Assembly: GCF_037975245.1 (NCBI RefSeq)
Contig: NC_092576.1
Location: forward strand, 8,945,501-9,009,500
Length of the DNA stretch: 64,000 bases
Direction: 5' to 3'
Source: Apostichopus japonicus
Taxonomy: Eukaryota; Echinodermata; Holothuroidea; Aspidochirotida; Stichopodidae
Shown: in pieces, positions 34,181 through 48,400 of the stretch
Numbering within the stretch: the stretch's first letter is position 1
Layout: each line of letters begins with the position of its first letter
Made by a program: the position numbers and the translations under genes
Notes under the pieces: model-generated
Seen by the model: only the letters and a program-made list of their open reading frames with translations
The model's database searches: none
Told to the model about the DNA's origin: nothing

Positions 34181-35400
34181 CATATGTGACAAGGAAAGGG
34201 CTTCAGTGAGATGTTTTTTCAAAACCGTGCTCGGACAATTGATTTATTTCTTGTTTATCTAGGGAATTCAACATCAATACCTTTTCAATTCACCACAAGT
34301 ATGTTGGGTATGGAATGGGTGGTGAGGGAGTCAGTTCTGGCAAGGTGGGGTGGACATTGAAATTTTGCAATGGGGCATTGAAATATGTTAGAAGCTTTTA
34401 GGAAAACATCTCAGATTGTGCTATGAACACTCTAAAAATTACAAATACTTCACATAGATGGACAAAGAAAAGATTACACATTTAAAAGTTCTGTCTTTCT
34501 TGGAAAAGTTTAATGATGCCTGCTGCAGTAACCAAGAGTAACTTTACAGATCATGCAGTGAGAGAGAATGTGTTCTAGAAACAATGAGTATTCTGTACTT
34601 CATATCATTTATGCAGCTATGAATGATCCTCACAGAAATTGGTAAGAGTTGCATCAGACTAGGAGTAGTCAGTCAAGTCTCATACTTAAACAAAGCAGTT
34701 AAATCAGAAACCCATGGACATCAAACCTCTCCTGTTGATTAAAACATAATGACATAGGGCCAATCTCTGGCAAATGAACTGACAGGAAAACAATTAAGTT
34801 TTTATCAGAACCCAACTACACAGTTTCTATATAGATTAGATTGTTTTTGCTTTAACTATATCTAGAAATAATTTTCAGTAGTTCACTTTCACAAGGATCA
34901 TGTTTTTACTTAGTTCAGTAAAGTTTCCTTTCCTGAGGAAAAGATTTCTGTTCTAATTCTTCATTAATACTGGATGCTAATTAGCATAATTATGATGTCA
35001 CACATATGACCAAATTATCACGAAAGTTTTCATTAAAAGTAATTAGTGCATCTGACCTAATGTCCATACAGGACATGCAACTTTTCTTGGTAAAGACTGT
35101 TCTTCTGCAAAATATCTAGTCAAATACTTATTCCAACAATTAATTAATTGCCTCTAACAAGTGGTCACATGTGTGACACTGAAGCCTCACTGGGCTGATG
35201 CTAACGGTTTGCACTACAGATTTATTGTAGAACTTCATTCATATTGTAAACGTATCAGATCCAATGCTGTCAACGAGCTTTCTAAAACAATGTCCCTGAA
35301 CTTATTTTTGGTAAATTGGGGGAGTGTTTGTTGTGTAAACTCCATGGCATACTGTTCTCTACAAGACTACCTTCAACAATATGAGATAAAATGTAGACTT
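34180..35400. other. No feature recognised
   Basis: Unique-looking AT-rich DNA. A plus-strand frame of 109 codons starts at 35161 but shows no motif and runs into the tandem duplication. Confidence 0.35.
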
Positions 35401-35403
35401 ATT

Positions 35404-35600
35404 ACTAGGTCTACTGACTTCTACAGCATTAAATACAATCCCTTCTCTGTCAAAACAATAACTAAAAAACAAGCTTACAGCTTGGTATAAGGGTGTCTAA
35501 AAACTAGGTCTACTGACTTCTACAGCATTAAATACAATTCCTTCTCTGTCAAAACAATAACTAAAAAACAAGCTAACAGCTTGGTAAGGGTGTCTAAAAA
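35404..35600. repeat. Tandem duplication, 99-bp period
   Basis: The block beginning ACTAGGTCTACTGACTTC at 35404 is repeated from 35503 with a few differences, ending at about 35600. Confidence 0.85.
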
Positions 35601-36385
35601 TTTAACCTGGCAACATGCAACATCCACCTGCCATTTTGCATTGCTCCTGATTGGTACCAAATGTGTAGGCCTAGCTGAGACCCAATCTACACTATACTGT
35701 ACATTAATCTCTGGTCAACCATGTAAGTAAAGTGTACTCGACAGATCTTTTTACTTTTAGTATCAGCATTATTCATCTCAGTCTTAATAAATAGTGTTGA
35801 AAAGTCTCTACCATGATTATTAGACTATTGCTCAGACAAAACAAAATGGCAATGATACCTGTTGTATAGTGTAACTGTAACTTCACTAAATTTTGCAAGA
35901 TGTTAGCAGTTTTGGTTAAACATATATAGTAATTGAGTTACTTAGAAATGTCTTAATTGGTCAAGATTGGAGGCTTGTTACATACTTATTATGCAAATCC
36001 AATAAAATCCCACCTCCCCCCCTCCCCCCCTCCCGCAAATTGTTGGAGGGTTTGGTAAAATTAATCCATTTAAAATTTGATTGTCTTTACTAGGCTTTTC
36101 ATCAAGACATTCCATGTACTCAAGGAACAAAAACAGCTAAAAACAGAAATCTGTGAACACCAAAACTCTTTGTTTAAAACACAAAACAAAATAGCAACAA
36201 AAAAAAAGTTTGAAATAGCAAATACTGTTGTATCTGAAGACATGCTGAAGGCAAACTGTCCAGGTAAATGTAGAGGCAAAAACGTTGGCATTATTGTAAG
36301 TGGCAAACGTTCACTCTCTGAGATGATTTTGTCAGGTACAAAAAGGTTTAAACTTGTAAAATGGCCACTTTTAGCTTACACAATT

Positions 36386-36588
36386 TTACTTCTTTTTCTG
36401 CTGAATGATGTTGTAAACTTTATACTTTATGCTCTTCCAGTCTTTGGTTGCAAGAGCTGGATATTTTCGCCTCAATGCTTCGCACTCAGACTTTCTCGGA
36501 ACCCTTTGAACCCGAATATGTTTTTCAAAGTGTTTTTCAATTGTTGCTGTTTGGTTTCTTCTCCATCTGACTCTTTGTTTAGGACTGC
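36386..36588 (-). CDS. SET-recombinase gene, last coding exon (basic C-terminal module)
   Basis: The acceptor TTTGATTTGCAG ends at 36589. The exon begins with 2 nt, completing a Gly codon from the previous exon, and runs to TAA at 36386-36388. The product (residues 1201-1266) contains RVRWRRNQTATIEKHFEKHI, then SECEALRRKYPALATKDWK and KVYNIIQQKKK. The alternating Arg/Trp helices resemble Myb/SANT-like DNA-binding C-terminal modules seen beside Crypton-type recombinases. That assignment is by pattern only. Confidence 0.75.
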
Positions 36589-36762
36589 CTGCAAATCAAA
36601 AAAACAATGGTAAAATATAGTCATCACATTCATCAATGTTAAAGCTGGAGTTCTTTTTTGTTGCTTTTTCAAGTTTTGGGCATGCTAATGCATTATTCAG
36701 AATAGCAGACAATGTTGTATAAAATAATTCTATGGCAGCTGATATACAATGGTATTAAACCA

Positions 36763-36796
<34 letters not shown>

Positions 36797-39429
36797 TGAT
36801 ACTAGATGAGACTAGTGGAACACTAGTAGTTGTAACTCGGAGTTTCACGCTTTGTAGCGATCTTCAGACAACTGGTAGCTTCAAGTTATGCTCCATGAAT
36901 ATATAGGATCCTCGTCGGGATTACCGGGGATTATGCGGTTGTTGGTGTATTGTTCTGCCTGAGTATTCTCTTTCGCGTCCGTTCTGTTTGTGGGTTTGTA
37001 AGACTTTCTTCGGTGTTCGGCTGTTGGTGTATTCTCTTTTGCGTCCGATCTGTTGTTGGGGTTTTTTGCCTTCCTTCGGTGCTCGCTCCTTAGTTGTGTG
37101 TGGTTCTCTTGACGGTGTTTGGTGGTTGGACTGGAGTTGTTTATGTAGAACTTGTTTTCGTGGCGACACTTCGATATGAGCTCTGGGCGTTTGTTCAGGA
37201 GGGTCCGTTTGTCTGTGTTGATAATGATGAGTTTTTCAGTGAGGCAGAGGTTGCACCGCTTCGACTCGTTGCTGTAGGCTTTGGCTCTGCTGGCGATCGA
37301 CCAATTGATAGTGAATGGCTGGTTGTTCTGTTTCAGATGCCAGATGTGCTTCGAGAGTTCCGTTGCGTTTTGGTGTTTTTCGTGGTTGAGCGACATCTTG
37401 TGGTTACCGTATCTGAGCTTGAAGGGGGGTTCTGTTAGGCCGATGTATGTCTTGCAGTTGTCGGTGGTTTTCACTTCAGATGATGTTGGTTGATGATGGT
37501 GGTTCAACCCACCTTTTAGCAGCAACGTAGCCACGAACATAGGAGGCACATTCCTGAAACTTATCAACAAACACTTCCCGAAGACATCGAAACTACACAA
37601 GATTTTCAACAGAAACACCGTGAAAGTCAGTTACAGTTGCATGCCCAACATCGCCAGCATCATCAAAGGACACAACAAACGTATAGCAGCCACCCACACA
37701 TCGAAAGAAAAGGAAGCCTGCAACTGCCGAAAAAAGGACACATGCCCACTAAATGGAAACTGCCAGGCATCTAACATCATATACAAGGCCGAAGTGAAAA
37801 CCACCGACAACTGCAAGACATACATCGGCCTAACAGAACCCCCCTTCAAGCTCAGATACGGTAACCACAAGATGTCGCTCAACCACGAAAAACACCAAAA
37901 CGCAACGGAACTCTCGAAGCACATCTGGCATCTGAAACAGAACAACCAGCCATTCACTATCAATTGGTCGATCGCCAGCAGAGCCAAAGCCTACAGCAAC
38001 GAGTCGAAGCGGTGCAACCTCTGCCTCACTGAAAAACTCATCATTATCAACACAGACAAACGGACCCTCCTGAACAAACGCCCAGAGCTCATATCGAAGT
38101 GTCGCCACGAAAACAAGTTCTACATAAACAACTCCAGTCCAACCACCAAACACCGTCAAGAGAACCACACACAACTAAGGAGCGAGCACCGAAGGAAGGC
38201 AAAAAACCCCAACAACAGATCGGACGCAAAAGAGAATACACCAACAGCCGAACACCGAAGAAAGTCTTACAAACCCACAAACAGAACGGACGCGAAAGAG
38301 AATACTCAGGCAGAACAATACACCAACAACCGCATAATCCCCGGTAATCCCGACGAGGATCCTATATATTCATGGAGCATAACTTGAAGCTACCAGTTGT
38401 CTGAAGATCGCTACAAAGCGTGAAACTCCGAGTTACAACTACTAGTGTTCCACTAGTCTCATCTAGTATCAACATATATTCCGCTCTGTCCAATGGACAT
38501 AGAGCACTCTGCGCCAAGATAGACGCCAACCTACTCTATATATATATATATATATATATATCTATATATCTATATATATATATATAATAATATTCCAATA
38601 TATTTTCTAAAACTTACTCCTTATTTGTCAATTATGAGTCATATCTTATTTCTCTGGTTTTGTCTAATAATATATATATACTGTATATATATATTTATAT
38701 AAACAAGAAAGAATCAGGACTGCAAGAAGAGTGCTCTATGCTATAAAAGCAGAGCCTAAACATAGAAGTATATGCCTTGGTAAGTACAGCTGTAACTCGG
38801 AGTTTCACGCCCTTAGGGTGGCGATCGTCAGACAACTGAACGAATACTCGCCACGCGGGTATATTCTATGGGGAACACGAACCTTATTTCTTACGTGCAC
38901 GGTTCATTGGTTTGAGCCTATTGTGGCGACACTTGGAGATGAATTCAGATCTCTTATTGAGTAAATGCGGGTTTTTAGATAGGAGGATACAGAGCTTCTC
39001 ATCAATATAAAGGTTACATTGACCGGATCTACGCATGCGTGTATTGGAATGCTTGAGTACATTCCACTCAATAACGAAGGGGGCACCCTTACGCTTCAGG
39101 TCCCATATATGTTTGGAAAGCTCTGTTTCTTTCTCGTAACGCTCATAACGTAAGGACTTACTGTGGTTACTGTACCTTTGCTTAAAGGGGCCACTCGATA
39201 GCCCTATGTATGATTTGGTGTCATGACCAGTAGTAACATCGGCCCTATATATGACACTGCTCACCAAGCAATTCCCGTTGAGGGGGCAATTATGTTTTTC
39301 TCTACAATTGCATATGAACCGTGCACGTAAGAAATAAGGTTCGTGTTCCCCATAGAATATACCCGCGCAGCGAGTATTTGTTCAGTTGTCTGACGATCTG
39401 ATATTTATATATATATATATATGTATATG

Positions 39430-39469
<40 letters not shown>

Positions 39470-42400
39470 AGCCACATTGCTCTACTTAACTGACCTTTCT
39501 TTTTAGTTGATGCAAGGCTGTCACTCTCTTCTTCACTTTCGTGAATTTCATTTTGTCCTTCCTTGTCTTCAGTTTCCAAATCTTCTTCATCATATGGTAC
39601 TTCAGATTCTCCCTCTGATTCATCAGTATAGCTTGGATCTAAGCCGAATAATAATTAGAGATTCATTAAGAGCAAGCAATAGTATGATGCTACTCAAAAC
39701 ACTCTACTGTGGACCAGGTACTTTATCATTAATTCAATAACATGACATTCTTGACACAGTTGACATAATGCATCAAGAGGGAGATAACAAACTTTATATT
39801 GGGATTGTAGAATAGGATCTTCACTCACCATCAAGAGGAACCTCAATTTCATCTAACTTCTTGTCTTTGAACTCCCCCACAGCACCCTTCTCCATTAATA
39901 GAAGCAGTCGTGCCACTTTAGCCATTTGTAGAGTATTTTCGGGCAGTCTATAATATTCTCGATGCACACGTATGTCATGCCCTAAGAATCCCGCCAGGAC
40001 ATCTAATTCATGGTCCTTCAAACATAAGATCTGGGAAACAGTGGCAATTTGTTTTCTTAATTTTGTTGATGTGAGGTTAGACGGATGCTTTGCACCTGAC
40101 TTCTGTGCATACTTCCGTATGCAATCAGCTCCCCTCAATGGTTCCATAGAAGAGAAGTTTGGGCGGGCAAAGAAATAATCATTCGTCTGGCTGACTCCAA
40201 TGAGGGTTCTCTTAGCAGCCAACAGTTCCATCACCTGTACCATTTCCTTTGTGAGAAGGACAGGCACTTTTCTCCCTCGTTTTCCCCTGATCTCAATGCG
40301 TTCAAGCTTGTTACACAATGTCTTCTCCCAAGATGATAGAGAGTCCATTACATCATCATTTCCTTGATCATGACATCTGCGTTCAAAGTCAGCCAGCTTT
40401 ATTCTTTGCACTTCACCACTTCTGCGTCGATTGAAGAGAATTAGCTTGCTCAGGGTTGCTTCAGCTAATGCATACCATGCTGTTACATCATCAGACAAGG
40501 CCAACAGCTTCTGTTTCTCTTCTATTACCTCAGACAATTTAGCGTGTAGTTGTCTGATGTCCTCTGATAGTGGTAGCATGTTTGGCTTGTTCCACTTGCG
40601 TTCTTCCAGTGTTGTCCTGGCACCTGTTCCCACTTTATGAGCCCACTCAATAACTGCCAGCTTTGAAAATTTATCTGCCTGATCCTCTTTAACTGGATCT
40701 TCTGATTTGATGCACTCAGCCTTCACAATCAAAGCACATGTCTGAAGTGAATGACCCAACTTAAGAGCTAACGATGGTGTCTTATACTTCCCAGTTTGGG
40801 GGTCTAATCCTGCCAGGTTTCGAACAGCTTCTAATACCGTATCAAACTGTTTTGGACTAATACAGTCATATAAGGACTTCACATCAGGTTTTGTTTCCTT
40901 GATTTTCAGCAGTAGTCTTGCAAGTTCACGCATTTTCTGACTAATGTAACCCACTTGATGTCTTTCATGACCAAGTTTGGCAAACATTCGTTCCCCATAC
41001 TGAACAATAATGTGATCATGTCTAGCAGCAAACGATATGCTATCGTAAGTCATAGATGCAAAAACTGTGTCTTTAAAACTCTGTGATACTTCCTGTGAAA
41101 ATGGTAGGAGCAGAGCAGATGTTGACTGGTGTCTCTTGTCTTTCATGGTTGACTCAGATGCCATGAAACAATTCTTCTTATGCTTCCATAGGTTATCTCT
41201 GGAGAAGTAACCAAAGCAGAGGTTACAGGGAAGGAACTCATCATGTGACTGGTCAAAAGGTGTCCGTCTTGCAGGAATCAAACAGCCACTGCCAGACTGC
41301 CAAACTTCAACATTATGGCTATGGTTCCCCTTGTTTCTTAACAAGGTTAAGAGTTCTTTACGCTTACATGACCCTTTATCGTAACTCAGAGCTTCAGCAA
41401 CTTCTTTTTCCTTCAAATGAACTTGTTCAAGGTGTCTTGGGAGTTTTGCATAGGTTTTCATACAGTACACACAGTACTGGTGTTTGTCCCATTTCCTTTT
41501 CCCTTTGTTGTGTGTTTTCATGACCTTTATGCTAGAAGAAGCAGGTGCAACATTTTCCTTTTCACATCTTTTTCCTGGCTTAGACCCCCTGGCATCCTCA
41601 GCTTCAACATCACTCTCTGGTGACCAGTTACCAGCATCGCTGCTACTGTCTTGTTCTATGTGATCATGCGAATTGGAAACAGTAGCGGTGGTTCTCAACA
41701 CTGCAGAATCCTTTTTGTTTGGTGATTTGGAGGATTCAGTTGATGTTTCTCCCCAAAGACTACTTCCAAGTCGTCTCTGTTGTGAAGTTGGCATGGGAAT
41801 GATGTATGAGCAATCACTGTCACTATCTGAGTATGGCACAAGTGTTGAAAAGATTCCCTGTAAATGGAAGCAAACAACGTGCATGAGAGTTTTATTAATG
41901 ATACAATGACATAGTTCAGATCTTAATAAAAGTAAGGAGTGGTTCAAAAAAGAAAAATGTAAACTAATCTACAACCTTTAGTAAGTAGCCAATGAAGTAG
42001 TCATTTATGTGAATCAAAACAATGAAACACACCAACTAATTTAAAATATAAATTTACTTCATCACTCATATCTTAATGCTGTGATTGATATTATCTAATG
42101 AGAGTCAATGGATAACTAACAGGTTGTTATGATTAATGACAGTTTCTTCATCTAAAAATGTTATTGTTATTCACTTTCTACTTGATTGTTAAAATATTAT
42201 ATACCTTTCCTCCCACAGCGATTTCTGCATTGTCACTTTCATCATTTACACTTTCATCTAAAGGGATAACACCTCCCCCAGAAGTTATGTCACAGCATTT
42301 GTCCTGCAATTGAAGAAATATGACATTCATAATAACCAGTAATGGCAGTTCACTCAGCCAATCTTACAACATTACCACAACTTGGTCTACATGCATTTGG

Positions 42401-45400
42401 GAAACAAAATGCCCTCATTCTTACTTAATGAAGCTCTCTGAGTAGGAACATTTAGTTTAGTTCAATGCCACCTAACAAGATAAGAGTTTTTATTTTAAAA
42501 ACAGAGGTGTGTGTTAACAAAAATCAAAGTAATCACTTCTTTTGAGGACTTATCTGACACAACTACCAATGTAAAAGGACACAAATGTACAACAAGCTTG
42601 ATTATATTGTTACTGGTGATATAAGGAAATCAATAGCCAGAGTGTCTGATTTTTGTACATCAAAATGTCATAACAAATGTAACAGACAGTAAAGAAATGT
42701 TTCTACTTGCACAATAAACATACTGTAAGGTCCTCCCATTGATAGTCTTATAGGAATTTATCAAACTACACATTCAAGCTTTGGAGTTTAAATCACTGAA
42801 CCATAGTGAATATTAATATCTAACACTAAACAAGCAACAAAAGTGGTGTATAGTATATTGGAACTCTTGCGCTGTTTACTGAAGATATAATGAGATATGC
42901 ATCTTAAATATTATTTACTTTCCATAGGATCTTTACAATATTACTGAATTACCTCTCCTTCATTTGTGGTTTCATCAATGTCACTTTCATCATCTGCATT
43001 TTCATCAAATAGGGGATCACTTCTTCCAGAAGTTGAGTCACAGTATTTGTCCTGCAATTGAAAAAAATATGACATCTATAATAATCCACAGAATGCCCTC
43101 ATTCTTACTTAATGAAGCTCTCTGAGTAGGAACACTTAGTTTAGTTCAATGCCACCTAACAAGATGAGAGTTACTATTCTAAAGACAGAGCTGTGTGTTA
43201 ACAAAAATCAAAGGAATTGGTTCTTTTGAGGACCTATCTGACACAACTACCAATGTAAAAGGACACAAATGTACAACAAGCTTCCTTATATTGTTACTGG
43301 TGATATAAGGAAATCCATAGCCAGAGTGTCTGATTTTTGTACATCAATATGTCATAACAAATGCAACAGACAGTAAAGAAATGTTTATACTTGCACAATA
43401 AACATACTGTAAGGTCCTCCCATTGATAGTCTTATAGGAATTTATCAAACTACACATTCAAGCTTTGGAGTTTAAATCACTGAACCATAGTGAATATTAA
43501 TATCTAACACTACACAAATGAAAATTACATGAAACAAGCAATACTAGTGGTTTAAACATATTAGAAATCTTGCACTGTTTAGTGTGAGATATAATGAAAT
43601 ATGCATCTTTAACATTATTTACTTTCCATAGGATCTTTACAATATTACTGAATTACCTCTCCTTCATTTGTGGTTTCATCAATGTCACTTTCATCATTTG
43701 CATTTTCATCTGATAGGGGATCACCTCCTCCAGTAGTTAGGTCACAGCATTTGTCCTGCAATTGAAAGAATATGACATCCATAATAACCAGAAATGACAG
43801 TTTAATCAATCTGACAACATTACCACAACTTGGTCTACGTGTATTTGAGCCACAAAATGCCCTCATTCTTACTAATGAAGCTCTCTGAGTAGGAACATTT
43901 AGTTTAGTTCAATGCCACCTAACAAGATGAGAGTTACTATTTAGAAGACAGAGCTGTGTGTTAACAAAAATCAAAGGAATTGGTTCTTTTGAGGACCTAT
44001 CTGACACAACTACCAATGTAAAAGGACACAAATGTACAACAAGCTTCCTTATATTGTTAATGGTGATACAAGGAAATCCATAGCCAGAGTGTCTGATTTT
44101 TGTACATCAATATGTCATAGCAAATGCAACAGACAGTAAAGCAATGTTTATACTTGCACGATAAACATACTGTAAGGTCCTCCCATTGATAGTCTTATAG
44201 GAATTTATCAAACTACACATTCAAGCTTTGAGGTTTAAGTCACTGAACCATAGTGAATATAAATATCTAACACAACACAAATCAAAATTACATGAAACAA
44301 GCAATACTAGTGGTTTAAAACATATTGGAAATCTTGCGATGTTTAGTGTGAGATATAATGAAATATGCATCTTAAATATTATTCACTTTCCATAAGATTG
44401 TTACAACATTACTGAATTACCTCTCCTTCATTTGTGGTTTCATCAATGTCACTTTCATCACCCGCACTTTCATCTAATAGGGGATCACCTCCTCCAGAAG
44501 TTGAGTCACAGCTTCTTTTCTGAAATTGAAAGAATATGACATCCATAATAACCAATAATTGCAGTTACCTTAGCCAATCTGACAAAATTACCACAAAATG
44601 GTCTACGTGCATTTGGGAAACAAAATGTCTTCATACTTCCTAAATGAAGCTCTCTGAGTAAGAACATTTAGTTTAGTTCAATGCCACCTAACAAGATGAA
44701 AGTTACTATTTAAAAGACAAAACTGTGTGTTAACAAGAATCAAAGGAATTGGTTCTTTTGAGGACTTATCTGACACAACTACCAATGTAAAAGGACACAA
44801 TAAGTACAACAAGCTTCCTTATATTGTTAATGGTGATACAAGGAAATCCATAGCCAGAGTGTCTGATTTTTGTACATCAATATGTCATAACAAATGCAAC
44901 AGACAGTAAAGAAATGTTTCTACTTGCACAATAAACATACTGTAAGGTCCTCCCATTGATAGTCTTATAGGAATTTATCAAACTACACATTCAAGCTTTG
45001 AGGTTTAAGTCACTGAACCATAGTGAATATAAATATCTAACACTACACAAATAAAAATTACATGAAACAAGCAATACTTGTTGTTTAATTGGAACTCTTG
45101 TGCTGTTTAATTAAAATATATAATGAGATATGCATCTTTAACATTATTTACTTTCCATAAGATCTTTACAATATTACTGAATTACCTCTCCTTCATTTGT
45201 GGTTTCATCAATGTCACTTACATCATCTGCGTTTTCATCTAAGAGGGCATCACCTCCTACAGCAGTTAAGTCACAGCATTTGTCCTGCAATTGAAAGAAT
45301 ATGACATCCATAATAACCAGCAGTGACAGTTTATTCAATCTGAAAACATATATTCCAAATGGTCTATGTGTATTTGAGCAATAAAATGCCTTCATACTAA

Positions 45401-48400
45401 CTAAATGAAGCTCTCTGAGTGAGAACATTTAGTTTAGTTCAATGCCACCTAACAAGATGAGAGTTACTATTTAAAAGACAAAACTGTGTGTTAACAAAAA
45501 TCAAAGGAATTGGTTCTTTTGAGGACCTATCTGACACAACTACCAATGTAAAAGGACACAAATGTACAACAAGCTTCCTTATATTGTTAATGGTGATACA
45601 AGGAAATCAATAGCAAGAGTGTCTGATTTTTGTACATCAATATGTCATAACAAATGCAACAGACAGTAAAGAAATGTTTCTACTTGCACAATAAACATAC
45701 TGTAAGGTCCTCCCATTGATAGTCTTATAGGAATTTATCAAACTACACATTGAAGCTTTGAGGTTTAAGTCACTGAACCATAGTGAATATTAATATCTAA
45801 CACTACACCAATCAATATTACATGAAACAAGCAACACTAGTGGTTTAAAACATATTGGAAATCTTGCACTGTTTAGTGTGAAATATAATGAAATATGCAT
45901 CTTAAATATTATTCACTTTCCATAAGATTGTTACAACATTACTGAATTACCTCTCCTTCATTTGTGGTTTCATCAATGTCACTTTCGTCACCCGCACTTT
46001 CATCTAATAGGGGATCACCTCCTCCAGAAGTTGAGTCACAGCTTCTTTTCTGAAATTGAAAGAATATGACATCCATAATAACCAAAACTTGTAGTTAACT
46101 TAGCCAATCTGACAAAATTACCACAAAATGGTCTACGTGCATTTGGGAAACAAAATGTCTTCATACTAACTTAATGAAGCTCTCTGAGTAAGAACATTTA
46201 GTTTAGTTCAATGCCACCTAACAAGATGAAAGATACTACTTAAAAGACAGAGCTGTGTGTTAACAAAAATCTAAGTAATTGGTTCTTTTGAGGACCTATC
46301 TGACACAACTACCAATGTAAAAGGTCACAAATGTACAACAAGCTTCCTTATATTGTTACTGGTGATATAAGGAAATCCATAGCCAGAGTGTCTGATTTTT
46401 GTACATCAATATGTCATAACAAATGCAACAGACAGTAAAGAAATGTTTATACTTGCACAATAAACATACTGTAAGGTCCTCCCATTGATAGTCTTATAGG
46501 AATTTATCAAACTACACATTCAAGCTTTGAGGTTTAAGTCACTGAACCATAGTGAATATTAATATCTAACACTATACAAATAAAAATTACATGAAACAAG
46601 CAATACTTGTTGTTTAATTGGAACTCTTGTGCTGTTTAATTAAAATATATAATGAGATATGCATCTTTAACATTATTTACTTTCCATAAGATCTTTACAA
46701 CATTACTGAATTACCTCTCCTTCATTTGTGGTTTCAACAATGTCACTTTCACCATCTGCGTTTTCATCTAAGAGGGCATCACCTCCTACAGCAGTTAAGT
46801 CAGAGCATTTGTCCTGCAATTGAAAGAATATGACATCCATAATAACCAATAATGACAGTTTATTCAATCTGAAAACATATATTCAAAATGGTCTACATGT
46901 ATTTGAGCAATAAAATGCCCTCATTCTTACTTAATGAAGCTCTCTGAGTAAGAACATTTAGTTTAGTTCAATGCCACCTAACAAGATGAGAGTTACTATT
47001 TAAAAGACAGAGCTGTGTGTTAACAAAAATCAAAGGAATTGGTTCTTTTGAGGACCTATCTGACACAACTACCAATGTAAAAGGACACAAATGTACAACA
47101 AGCTTCCTTATATTGTTACTGGTGATATAAGGAAATCCATAGCCAGAGTGTCTGATTTTTGTACATCAATATGTCATAACAAATGTAACAGACAGTAAAG
47201 CAATGTTTATACTTGCACAATAAACATACTGTAAGGTCCTCCCATTGATAGTCTTATAGGAATTTATCAAACTGCACATTCAAGCTTTGGAGTTTAAATC
47301 ACTGAACCATAGTGAATATTAATATCTAACACTACACAAATGAAAATTACATGAAACAAGCAATACTAGTGGTTTGAACATATTAGAAATCTTGCACTGT
47401 TTAGTGTGAGATATAATGAAATATGCATCTTTAACATTATTTACTTTCCATAGGATCTTTACAATATTACTGAATTACCTCTCCTTCATTTGTGGTTTCA
47501 TCAATGTCACTTTCATCATTTGCATTTTCATCTGATAGGGGATCACCTCCTCCAGTAGTTAGGTCACAGCATTTGTCCTGCAATTGAAAGAATATGACAT
47601 CCATAATAACCAGAAATGACAGTTTAATCAATCTGACAACATTACCACAACTTGGTCTACGTGTATTTGAGCCACAAAATGCCCTCATTCTTACTAATGA
47701 AGCTCTCTGAGTAGGAACATTTAGTTTAGTTCAATGCCACCTAACAAGATGGAGAGTTACTATTTAAAAGACAGCTGTGTGTTAACAAAAATCAAAGGAA
47801 TTGGTTCTTTTGAGGACCTATCTGACACAACTACCAATGTAAAAGGACACAAATGTACAACAAGCTTCCTTATATTGTTAATGGTGATACAAGGAAATCC
47901 ATAGCCAGAGTGTCTGATTTTTGTACATCAATATGTCATAACAAATGCAACAGACAGTAAAGAAATGTTACTACTTGCACAATAAACATACTGTAAGGTC
48001 CTCCCATTGATAGTCTTATAGGAATTTATCAAACTACACATTCAAGCTTTGAGGTTTAAAGCACTGAACCATAGTGAATATTAATATCTAACACTACACA
48101 TATAAAAATTACATGAAACAAGCAATACTTGTTGTTTAATTGGAACTCTTGTGCTGTTTAATGAAAATATATAATGAGATATGCATCTTTAACATTATTT
48201 ACTTTCCATAGGATCTTTACAATATTACTGAATTACCTCTCCTTCATTTGTGGTTTCATCAATGTCACTTTCATCATTTGCATTTTCATCTGATAGGGGA
48301 TCACCTCCTCCAGTAGTTAGGTCACAGCATTTGTCCTGCAATTGAAAGAATATGACATCCATAATAACCAGAAATGACAGTTTAATCAATCTGACAACAT

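Larger units (their letters stand above)
36789..38479 (+). mobile_element. Penelope-like element remnant with 689-bp inverted arms
   Basis: The left arm 36789-37477 is the reverse complement of the right arm 37791-38479; equal lengths and identical translations imply near-perfect identity. The 313-bp spacer encodes the end of a Penelope reverse transcriptase (WFNPPFSSNVATNIGG, LHKIFNRNTVKVSYSC), reading into the GIY-YIG domain of the right arm. Each arm ends in a hammerhead ribozyme, as in the pseudo-LTRs of Penelope-like elements. The RT core is missing. It is inserted in the last intron of the SET-recombinase gene. Confidence 0.9.
38787..39398 (-). mobile_element. Second Penelope-like element remnant with short inverted arms
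   Basis: About 85-bp arms (38822-38907 and 39314-39398) are inverted copies of each other. Between them lies a minus-strand GIY-YIG frame. The right arm carries only the first half of a hammerhead (CAGTTGT, CTGACGA) before running into (TA)n. The family differs from the neighbour at 36789-38479. Confidence 0.82.

Noticed and set aside
36077-36613. 178-codon plus-strand frame
   Set aside because: It overlaps, antisense, the last exon of the SET-recombinase gene, which is supported by splice sites and phase; the frame has no motif.
37478-37618. N-terminal extension of the left-arm GIY-YIG frame
   Set aside because: These residues are the antisense of the Penelope RT tail in the spacer; homology ends at the arm boundary 37477.
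36789-38479. LTR retrotransposon with inverted LTRs
   Set aside because: No integrase, protease or primer-binding site; hammerheads, WFNPPF and GIY-YIG identify a Penelope-like element.
41858-41947. Upstream ATG extension of the large recombinase exon
   Set aside because: The added residues cross a good acceptor (TTTACAG) and lack similarity; the spliced model keeps phase with the last cassette.
43756-43866. Small frames beginning MRAFCGSNT... before several cassettes
   Set aside because: They read back through the conserved intron and its acceptor; the repeat carries them along, and the spliced phase-0 exon explains the coding part.
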